From positions 1-5,155 of the forward strand of contig JAESRR010000149.1 of NCBI GenBank assembly GCA_016764535.1: a DNA stretch of 5,155 nucleotides, written 5' to 3'. The translations under genes and the position numbers were made by a program. The notes beneath the pieces are model-generated. The model worked only from the letters and a program-made list of their open reading frames with translations, had not been told where the DNA came from and ran no database searches. Each line of letters begins with the position of its first letter. Within the stretch, counting starts at the first letter, position 1. This stretch comes from Cohaesibacteraceae bacterium (GTDB taxonomy: Bacteria; Pseudomonadota; Alphaproteobacteria; Rhizobiales; Cohaesibacteraceae). Shown here piece by piece: positions 1 to 5,155 of this stretch.

Positions 1-931
1 TGCTCCGGGAGATTGTGGCGGACCGAAATCCGGGGCAGGCGAAGGTATTGCAGCTCTAAGAAACGCTGGCCTTGTCGATATGCTGGAACTGAACGGAGTG
101 CTGCGCAGTGATCTGGGTGATCTTATCGGGCCACCTTACATTGCGGATGTTCCGCGAAATGGATATCGGCACCTTGATTCTGTGGTTACCTGGGTTCGCA
201 GGGTAAGGGATGTTGCAATTGAGGCGTTCGCGACCGACGCGGTCCCGCTGATGTTGGGAGGGGACCATTCAATATCTATCGGGACCCTTGCGGCAGCCAG
301 TGCTCGCGCAGCTGTTCTCGACCGACCACTGTATGTTATCTGGGTTGACGCGCACGCTGATTTTAATGTTGCGCAAACCAGTCCCTCGGGCAATCTTCAC
401 GGGATGCCTCTCGCTGTGGCAACCGGAACCGGGCCGGCAGTGCTGACAGATCTATGGGGTGATAACCCGTTTATACCTTCACAAAATCTGGCGGTTTATG
501 GCGGGCGATCAATAGATGAGGGTGAAGCCAGGCGTTTGGCAGAGGGCGACGCAACCGTCGTGAAACGCGAGGAAGTCGCAAATCGTGGTGTTGCAGCTAC
601 ATTGTTACCAATACTGGAAAAAATCCGCGCAGCGAATGGATTGTTGCATTTGAGTTTTGATACTGATGTTCTGGATCCTATCATAGCGCCAGGTACCGGC
701 GTGCCGGTTGCTGATGGTTTCTCATTTGAAGAAGCAAGGCAAACTCTTAGATTGCTGGCGCGCAGTGGATTGGTATCTTCCGTCGATTTTGTCGAAACGG
801 ATCCGACAGTTGATCAAAATGGCAAAACAGTATCGGTTATACTTGATTTGATTGGTAGTTTCACATCCGAAGGCACTCCCGCAGGCGAACTTGCGAGAAT
901 GGACACGCTCAAGGCCGACACGATAAAATAA
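1..931 (+). CDS. rocF: Arginase (EC 3.5.3.1), 5' end missing
   Basis: Ureohydrolase that cleaves L-arginine to L-ornithine and urea in the cytoplasm, using a two-manganese centre. The reading frame is open from base 2, so the gene begins before the window; the ATG at 80 is internal, because the 26 codons before it already read as the family's N-terminal loop (PGDCGGPKSG, then ALRNAGL). 309 residues are visible. Numbering from the ATG at 80, the metal ligands are H63 (GGDHS), D90/H92/D94 (DAHADFN) and D194/D196 (SFDTDVLDP). The substrate loop SGNLHGMP (H107) and the VETDP acidic residue (E239) favour arginase over agmatinase or formiminoglutamase; from family knowledge these positions contact substrate. 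The usual SFDVD reads SFDTD here, a mild change between two ligands. It ends at TAA 929-931, and no terminator hairpin with a T-run follows, so read-through into the next gene is possible. The family call is firm; the symbol rocF is by analogy. Confidence 0.9.
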   Translation, partial: APGDCGGPKSGAGEGIAALRNAGLVDMLELNGVLRSDLGDLIGPPYIADVPRNGYRHLDSVVTWVRRVRDVAIEAFATDAVPLMLGGDHSISIGTLAAASARAAVLDRPLYVIWVDAHADFNVAQTSPSGNLHGMPLAVATGTGPAVLTDLWGDNPFIPSQNLAVYGGRSIDEGEARRLAEGDATVVKREEVANRGVAATLLPILEKIRAANGLLHLSFDTDVLDPIIAPGTGVPVADGFSFEEARQTLRLLARSGLVSSVDFVETDPTVDQNGKTVSVILDLIGSFTSEGTPAGELARMDTLKADTIK

Positions 932-964
932 TCCACCCTGTTCCCTTTTTGCCCGCTGATGGAT

Positions 965-981
965 AAACCATAGGCTGGTTT
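965..981 (+). repeat. Small inverted repeat in the arginase-hydrolase gap
   Basis: AAACCA (965-970) and TGGTTT (976-981) form a perfect 6-bp stem around a 5-base loop, TAGGC. There is no T-run after it on the plus strand, so it does not look like an intrinsic terminator. It sits just before the first possible GTG start (984) of the next gene. A stem this short and A/T-rich may be chance. The rest of the 932-1001 gap shows no convincing promoter. Confidence 0.3.
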
Positions 982-990
982 CAGTGTTGA

Positions 991-995
991 AGGGA
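991..995 (+). promoter_or_regulatory. Shine-Dalgarno AGGGA that decides the hydrolase start
   Basis: AGGGA is followed by a 6-base spacer (CATGGC) and then GTG at 1002, which is ideal spacing. The further-upstream in-frame GTG at 984 has only a weak AGG at 972-974, inside a possible hairpin. The start at 1002 is therefore preferred. Confidence 0.6.
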
Positions 996-1001
996 CATGG
1001 C

Positions 1002-1802
1002 GTGGGTCAATCCATCGTATCGCGTATCGGACAAAAACTTGGTGCCGTGCTGGCAAGGGCACTGCAACGCCCGTTGAAGGGCTATCGACCCTTCACACCC
1101 TCCGACCCTCAAACCCTGCGGTCAATATTACGGCCTGGTGATATATTGCTGGTCGAAGGCAATCAGCACGTATCGGCAGCGATCAAATATCTTACACAAT
1201 CCACCTGGTCACATGCGGCGTTGTATGTTGCATCAATGCCAGGAGCAAAAAATGATGATGGCGAAGAATGCTGTCTTGTTGAAGCGTTGGTGGAAGAGGG
1301 GGTTGTTATGTCGCCCTTATCCAAATATCAAAACTTCAATACAAGGATTTGCCGTCCCATCGGATTAACGCGAAAAGATCGGGAAAAAGTTGTCACCTTC
1401 ATGACTGGCAGTATCGGCAAACAATATGATCTCAAGAATATCTGGGATTTGATGCGATATTTCCTGCCATTTCCACCTGTGCCTGTCCGGTGGCGCCGAC
1501 GCATGATTGGCCTGGGGTCCGGAGATCCCACGCGCGGTATTTGTTCAAGCCTGATCGCAGAAGCATTTCAGTCTGTTGAATATCCAATTCTGCCGGATAT
1601 TGAAGCAGATCCGGAGACTTCCGGCCGCATAAGTGCCTACTCAAGGAGCGAGATATTGCACATTCGGCACCACACATTATTTGCACCAAGAGATTTTGAT
1701 TTATCGCCCTATTTTGCGATAATCAAACCCACTCTGGAAAGAGGATTTGACTACCGAAGTTTGCGCTGGGCCCCAAATGATCCTGATACTGATGCAGAAT
1801 AG
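1002..1802 (+). CDS. YiiX/YebB-like permuted NlpC/P60 cysteine hydrolase
   Basis: Predicted 266-residue papain-like hydrolase of the permuted NlpC/P60 (YiiX/YaeF-like) group; substrate unknown, an amide or ester of a peptide or lipid being the family-level guess. From GTG 1002, a cationic amphipathic stretch without a signal peptide or lipobox (about 1-27) leads to the core: RPGDILLVEG (about 44-53), then SAAIKYLTQSTWSHAALYV with the likely catalytic His at 71, then LVEALVEEGV with Glu 94 as the likely third polar residue, and GICSSLIAEAF with the likely nucleophile Cys at 181. The His-before-Cys order is the permuted arrangement. A proline-rich, basic insert (LPFPPVPVRWRRR, about 155-167) lies between them and could touch membrane. 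An alternative GTG at 984 would add six residues but lacks a good ribosome site. It lies about 70 bases after arginase and 107 before lepA, all on one strand; nothing here ties its function to either neighbour. The fold call is fairly firm, the biochemical role open. Confidence 0.8.
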   Translation: MGQSIVSRIGQKLGAVLARALQRPLKGYRPFTPSDPQTLRSILRPGDILLVEGNQHVSAAIKYLTQSTWSHAALYVASMPGAKNDDGEECCLVEALVEEGVVMSPLSKYQNFNTRICRPIGLTRKDREKVVTFMTGSIGKQYDLKNIWDLMRYFLPFPPVPVRWRRRMIGLGSGDPTRGICSSLIAEAFQSVEYPILPDIEADPETSGRISAYSRSEILHIRHHTLFAPRDFDLSPYFAIIKPTLERGFDYRSLRWAPNDPDTDAE

Positions 1803-1892
1803 TGATCTGATGGCGATGGTGTTTACGATAATGGAATTTGTTACGGAAATCAGCGGATTTTAAGACGAATTGGCTTTGCGCTTTCCAACTCC

Positions 1893-1907
1893 GGCGCTAT
1901 AAGCGCC
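1893..1907 (+). repeat. Perfect inverted repeat abutting the lepA start codon
   Basis: GGCGCT (1893-1898), ATA, AGCGCC (1902-1907) form a G/C-rich 6-bp perfect stem with a 3-base loop, ending two bases before the ATG at 1910. As RNA it would be a tight hairpin occupying the place of the ribosome-binding site. As DNA it would be a palindromic site covering the candidate -10 box. No T-run follows, so it is not a standard terminator for the upstream gene. Confidence 0.5.
1898..1903 (+). promoter_or_regulatory. Candidate lepA promoter -10 box (leaderless start)
   Basis: TATAAG matches five of six bases of the sigma-70 -10 consensus. If it spans -12 to -7, the first transcribed base is 1910, exactly the A of the lepA ATG, which would give a leaderless mRNA and explain why no Shine-Dalgarno sequence is present. 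The -35 candidate TTGCGC (1876-1881, 16-base spacer) matches only its first three bases. A second -10-like box, GATAAT at 1827-1832, has no recognisable -35 partner. The rest of the 1803-1909 gap holds nothing else I recognise. Confidence 0.4.
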
Positions 1908-1909
1908 TC

Positions 1910-3715
1910 ATGACCAAAAAGACGCTCGAAAACATTCGCAATTTTTCCATTGTCGCGCATATAGATCATGGAAAATCGACCCTTGCTGACCGCCTCATTC
2001 AGATGACAGGCGGTCTTGCTGATCGTGAGATGCAGCAACAGGTCCTCGATAGTATGGAAATCGAGCGCGAGCGCGGAATTACAATTAAAGCGCAGACAGT
2101 TCGCCTGAATTACAAAGCCGAAGACGGTAAAGATTACATTCTTAACCTGATTGACACTCCGGGCCATGTTGATTTTGCCTATGAGGTCAGCCGGTCTCTT
2201 TCGGCTTGCGAAGGCTCGTTGCTGGTTGTTGATGCCTCTCAGGGTGTCGAGGCGCAAACGCTCGCAAATGTATATCAGGCGATGGACAATGATCACGAAA
2301 TTGTCCCTGTGCTCAATAAAATTGATCTCCCGGCGGCGGAACCAGAGCGGATCAAGGAGCAAATTGAAGAGGTCATTGGTCTTGATGCGTCTGACGCTCT
2401 TGAGATATCTGCAAAATCCGGTCTCGGAATGGAGAGCGTTCTGGAGGCTATTGTCAAAAGATTACCCGCTCCGGAAGGTGATCCCGGCGCGCCCTTAAAA
2501 GCCCTTCTGGTCGATAGCTGGTATGATACATATCTTGGTGTGATGGTGCTGGTTCGTGTCATCGACGGCGTCATGAAAAAAGGTCAAAAAGTGCTTATGG
2601 TGGGCACAGATGCCAGTTATGTTATTGACCGCATGGGAGTAATTACGCCAAAATTGATTGATGTCGATCAGCTCGGACCAGGCGAAATCGGCTATTTTAC
2701 AGCATCGATTAAACAGGTTGCAGATACGCGGGTCGGGGATACGATCACGGAAGATAAAAACCGGTGCACCGAGGTACTGGCCGGATTTAAACCCGCTCAA
2801 CCTGTTGTGTTTTGTGGTTTGTTTCCGATAGATGCTGCCGATTTTGATGATCTTCGTTCGGCCATGGGCAAGCTTCGCCTCAATGATGCAAGCTTTTCCT
2901 ATGAAATGGAATCCTCAGCGGCGCTGGGTTTCGGGTTTCGATGCGGCTTCCTTGGTTTGTTACATCTGGAAATAATTCAGGAACGGCTGTATCGGGAATT
3001 TAATCTTGATCTGATCGCAACAGCCCCTTCAGTAGTTTACAATATTCAATTGACCAACGATGAAATTATTCAATTGCATAACCCGGCTGATATGCCGGAT
3101 GTTATGAAAATCGTTGAAATTCATGAGCCATGGATCAAGGCATCCATCATGACACCGGATGAATATCTGGGGTCTATCCTTAAATTGTGTCAGGACAGGC
3201 GCGGTGTTCAGACAGATTTGAGTTATGTCGGTACACGGGCAATGGTGCAGTATGATCTGCCATTGAACGAAGTTGTTTTTGATTTTTATGATCGCCTGAA
3301 ATCCATTTCCAAAGGCTATGCATCTTTCGATTATACAATTGGAGATCATCGTGTTGGTGATCTGGTCAAATTATCTATTCTTGTCAATGATGAGCCTGTA
3401 GACGCGTTGTCCATACTGGTCCATCGCAATGCTGCAGAAGCCCGCGGTCGCTCCATGTGCGAAAAGCTCAAGGATTTGATCCCAAGGCATATGTTTAAAA
3501 TACCCATCCAGGCTGCGATTGGGGGCAAGGTGATTGCCCGTGAAACAATATCGGCCATGCGCAAGGACGTGACTGCCAAATGTTATGGTGGTGATGCATC
3601 CCGTAAGCGTAAACTGCTCGACAAGCAGAAAAAGGGTAAAAAGAAAATGCGCCAGTTTGGCAAGGTGGACATTCCGCAGGAGGCCTTTATCAAGGCTCTA
3701 AAAATGGATAGCTAG
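1910..3715 (+). CDS. lepA: Elongation factor 4 (LepA), ribosomal back-translocase GTPase
   Basis: Complete 601-residue translational GTPase, the normal length of the family; E. coli LepA is about 599. It binds the ribosome and is known for back-translocation of stalled or mis-translocated tRNAs and a role in initiation or subunit biogenesis. Visible GTPase motifs: G1 AHIDHGKST (16-24), G2 RGITI (55-59), G3 DTPGH (82-86, with catalytic His 86), G4 NKID (136-139), G5 SAK (167-169). Domain II follows (from about 195, [13 protein letters not shown]), then the EF-G-like domains ([23 protein letters not shown] region) and the LepA-specific C-terminal domain with the basic stretch [23 protein letters not shown] 1910 ([14 protein letters not shown]) matches the family N-terminus; an in-frame TTG at 1838 would add 24 unrelated residues and has no ribosome site. 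No Shine-Dalgarno precedes 1910. The stop TAG (3713-3715) forms the loop of a hairpin shared with the convergent gene. Confidence 0.98.
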   Translation: MTKKTLENIRNFSIVAHIDHGKSTLADRLIQMTGGLADREMQQQVLDSMEIERERGITIKAQTVRLNYKAEDGKDYILNLIDTPGHVDFAYEVSRSLSACEGSLLVVDASQGVEAQTLANVYQAMDNDHEIVPVLNKIDLPAAEPERIKEQIEEVIGLDASDALEISAKSGLGMESVLEAIVKRLPAPEGDPGAPLKALLVDSWYDTYLGVMVLVRVIDGVMKKGQKVLMVGTDASYVIDRMGVITPKLIDVDQLGPGEIGYFTASIKQVADTRVGDTITEDKNRCTEVLAGFKPAQPVVFCGLFPIDAADFDDLRSAMGKLRLNDASFSYEMESSAALGFGFRCGFLGLLHLEIIQERLYREFNLDLIATAPSVVYNIQLTNDEIIQLHNPADMPDVMKIVEIHEPWIKASIMTPDEYLGSILKLCQDRRGVQTDLSYVGTRAMVQYDLPLNEVVFDFYDRLKSISKGYASFDYTIGDHRVGDLVKLSILVNDEPVDALSILVHRNAAEARGRSMCEKLKDLIPRHMFKIPIQAAIGGKVIARETISAMRKDVTAKCYGGDASRKRKLLDKQKKGKKKMRQFGKVDIPQEAFIKALKMDS

Positions 3716-3722
3716 GCTATCC
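3699..3722 (-). terminator. Intrinsic terminator of the Amt fusion gene, inside the end of lepA
   Basis: On the minus strand, GGATAGC (3722-3716), loop CTA, GCTATCC (3712-3706) is a perfect 7-bp stem followed by ATTTTTA (3705-3699). It starts three bases after the TGA of the convergent gene (3728-3726). The same hairpin read on the plus strand has the lepA stop codon TAG as its loop but lacks a T-run after it, so it should terminate mainly minus-strand transcription. It lies over the last lepA codons, so the U-tract comes from the AAAAA of the lepA coding sequence (3700-3704). Confidence 0.65.
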
Positions 3723-3730
3723 TGATCAGG
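3721..3730. repeat. Ten-base palindrome between lepA and the convergent gene
   Basis: CCTGATCAGG is a perfect self-complementary decamer covering the stop codon of the minus-strand gene and overlapping the outer arm of the terminator hairpin by two bases. It may be an alternative fold of the terminator region or chance. Confidence 0.35.
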
Positions 3731-5155
3731 AAGCCTTCTTCATTTGGTTCTTTTGAAGCTGGGAGCGCGGGAAGCTGATACGGAACTCCATGCCACCCGA
3801 TGAAAGACGCTTATAGCTGAACCCGGCATCATGTAATTCGGCAACGCGCCTTATATAGCCCATGTCAAAATCAAGCTGCTCGCTGGGTATTGCTGAATTG
3901 GATTTCATCTGTCCAATGGGGTCGGTGGACAGATCTATTGATGCATTGGTAATAGGATTGCCGTTATCCCGCACCGTGGCGACAAGCTCGCCCTTCACCA
4001 TTGCCACATCGACTTTTACGCGCGTTTTTGCGCGCAGTGCGGCTTTGTAAATCAATCGGTTGAACAAGCCTTGAAGCATGCTTTTCTCGCCAATAACATT
4101 GGGTATTTTGTCTATCGGTCGGATGACAACCTTTTTGTCGCCGATTTTTCGTCTTACTCCCTCGGCAACATTCTCCATCATAGCACCCAGATCAAATTCT
4201 TCGGGCTGGTCGAGACTGTTCATATTCTCAAGTTCGACCAGGGATTTGGCAGATACGAGTAGTTGGCGAAAGCGATTGCTGATGCGGACAATCTCGTCAA
4301 TTTTCCCTGCAGCCTGTGTTACAGATGTATTGCTCCGCGACGCGTCAGAAATTTCCTTGATCTGGCGTAACGGCGCTACGCTCAAGTCAACCAGCTTGCC
4401 GATCAGATCATTACGTTCTTTTTCTTCATCGTCCTGCCGCGAGAGGGCCTCTTCAACCGTACGGGCGATGGATCCCAGTTGAGCCTTGAGTTCTGCAAGT
4501 CTGGCTTCCTTGACGATCAGCGCCTTTTCAAGGTCAACCGTGCGTGTGCGCAACAGGCCATTTGAAGCTTCCTGCTGCGCCAGGCTGCTTCTCCATTCAT
4601 CATGGCCTTTTTTGAACTTGTCCATCAGATTGTTATAAAGTTTCATCAATTGGCCAATTTCGGAATTTGACTGAAATTCCAGCGCACCAAATTGATCTAC
4701 AGAGGCAATTTGTTTGCGCAATGTGGCTTGTAGTGAAATGATTTCCGATGTGATGCCATGTTCCGCGAGGTTAAGACCGCGTTTTTCGTCAGCGGCAGTG
4801 ACCCGCAATGGCAAAAATTTACCAAGCAACCAATAAATGCCAAAAGTGCCACCAAATGCCCAGACAGCAGTCGAACCCACCATCGCGGACTGGGCAATCA
4901 AAACACTTATGAAGCCGCCATTGGCTTCAATATAGGCACCATCAGCAACAAACGGTACCAGCATGACAGACACAATTCCGGGAAACAAATGCGGGCCAAC
5001 AACTCCGATTCCGTCATCGATTTTGAAGCGATACAGCATTTTGTCGCCGTAGATACAGGCAAGACCTCCAGCCACACCAACCGGAAGCGCCATCAGCGGT
5101 GTGATCAGATCAGCAAGGCCGGTGACGGCAACAAGCCCGGCAATGCAACATGAAA
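3726..5155 (-). CDS. Amt ammonium channel fused to a degenerate histidine-kinase-like module, 5' end missing
   Basis: C-terminal 475 residues of an inner-membrane fusion protein. The frame stays open to the window edge, and the ATG at 5093 is internal, because the upstream codons read as Amt membrane sequence (IAGLVAVTGLADLITPL). Numbered from that ATG: Amt transmembrane helices to about residue 96, including KIDD (24-27) and a His at 35 (VVGPHLFPGI) aligning with the second pore histidine of AmtB (H318); the typical Amt tail GLNLAEHG (106-113); a HAMP-like linker ending SNSEIGQLMKLYNNLMDKF (about 115-160); a long charged coiled coil (about 160-230); DHp-like helices (about 230-290); and a HATPase-like domain (about 298-443) with RDNGNP (G1-like) and a C-terminal ELHDAGF...GGMEFRISFP. 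Known relatives are Amt-histidine kinase and Amt-GGDEF sensors that couple ammonium binding or passage to signalling. No histidine occurs between residues 163 and 421, and the N, G1 and G2 boxes are altered, so kinase activity is doubtful. Its promoter and N-terminal half lie outside the window. Confidence 0.85.
   Translation of the reverse strand, partial: SCCIAGLVAVTGLADLITPLMALPVGVAGGLACIYGDKMLYRFKIDDGIGVVGPHLFPGIVSVMLVPFVADGAYIEANGGFISVLIAQSAMVGSTAVWAFGGTFGIYWLLGKFLPLRVTAADEKRGLNLAEHGITSEIISLQATLRKQIASVDQFGALEFQSNSEIGQLMKLYNNLMDKFKKGHDEWRSSLAQQEASNGLLRTRTVDLEKALIVKEARLAELKAQLGSIARTVEEALSRQDDEEKERNDLIGKLVDLSVAPLRQIKEISDASRSNTSVTQAAGKIDEIVRISNRFRQLLVSAKSLVELENMNSLDQPEEFDLGAMMENVAEGVRRKIGDKKVVIRPIDKIPNVIGEKSMLQGLFNRLIYKAALRAKTRVKVDVAMVKGELVATVRDNGNPITNASIDLSTDPIGQMKSNSAIPSEQLDFDMGYIRRVAELHDAGFSYKRLSSGGMEFRISFPRSQLQKNQMKKAS

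Noticed and set aside
80..82. ATG at 80 as the arginase start
   Set aside because: The frame stays open to base 2 and the preceding 26 codons read as the conserved arginase N-terminal loop, so the gene simply starts outside the window.
939..967. Promoter for the hydrolase gene using GATAAA at 962-967
   Set aside because: Only four of six bases match and there is no -35 element at a proper distance, so co-transcription with arginase is at least as likely.
1838..1909. TTG start at 1838 giving a 625-residue LepA with a 24-residue N-terminal extension
   Set aside because: The extra residues do not resemble the LepA N-terminus, there is no ribosome site before the TTG, and ATG 1910 gives the standard family length.
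1850..2362. Minus-strand open frame of 170 codons opposite lepA
   Set aside because: It is a shadow of the highly conserved GTPase domain; no protein family is recognisable in it.
3045..3077. Repeated ATTCAATTG in lepA
   Set aside because: A nine-base A/T-rich repeat inside conserved coding sequence, explained by codon use for similar residues (IQL).
4586..4612. GHDEWRSSL (His 163 of the Amt fusion) as the kinase H-box
   Set aside because: It lies about 180 residues before the N box, at the HAMP/coiled-coil junction; a true H-box sits roughly 100 residues before it, and the RTPL-like context is missing.
5091..5093. ATG at 5093 (minus strand) as the start of the Amt fusion
   Set aside because: It falls inside an Amt transmembrane helix, and the upstream codons to the window edge continue the Amt sequence.
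4758..5153. Plus-strand open frame of 131 codons opposite the Amt fusion
   Set aside because: It is the antisense shadow of a strongly coding minus-strand gene and its product is polar, with no recognisable domain.

Overview
The window looks like ordinary chromosomal DNA of an alphaproteobacterium. The LepA protein reads like an alphaproteobacterial one, the base composition is mid-range (about half G+C by eye), and the small hydrolase is of a type I associate with that class. No mobile elements, RNA genes, CRISPR arrays or large repeats are visible. I could not run a search, so genus-level placement is not attempted.

Layout: (1) positions 1-931, plus strand: the 3' part of an arginase gene (arginine to ornithine plus urea), with all six metal ligands visible. 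(2) 1002-1802 (or from 984), plus strand: a YiiX/YebB-type permuted NlpC/P60 papain-like hydrolase of unknown substrate. (3) 1910-3715, plus strand: lepA, encoding the back-translocating GTPase elongation factor 4, complete. It starts with no Shine-Dalgarno sequence, and a TATAAG -10-like box spaced as for a leaderless mRNA sits inside a perfect inverted repeat. (4) 3726-5155, minus strand, convergent with lepA: the 3' part of a gene for an Amt-type ammonium channel fused to a cytoplasmic signalling module (HAMP-like linker, long coiled coil, DHp-like helices, HATPase-like domain).

The most interesting object is the Amt fusion. It is built like an ammonium-sensing histidine kinase, but the phospho-acceptor histidine and several ATP-binding residues are missing, so it looks like an ammonium-channel-linked pseudokinase. 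An intrinsic terminator serving this gene lies inside the last codons of lepA, with the lepA stop codon as the loop.

The three plus-strand genes are not an obvious pathway. Arginase and the ammonium sensor both touch nitrogen metabolism but are separated by two unrelated genes and point in opposite directions, so a functional link is only a weak inference.
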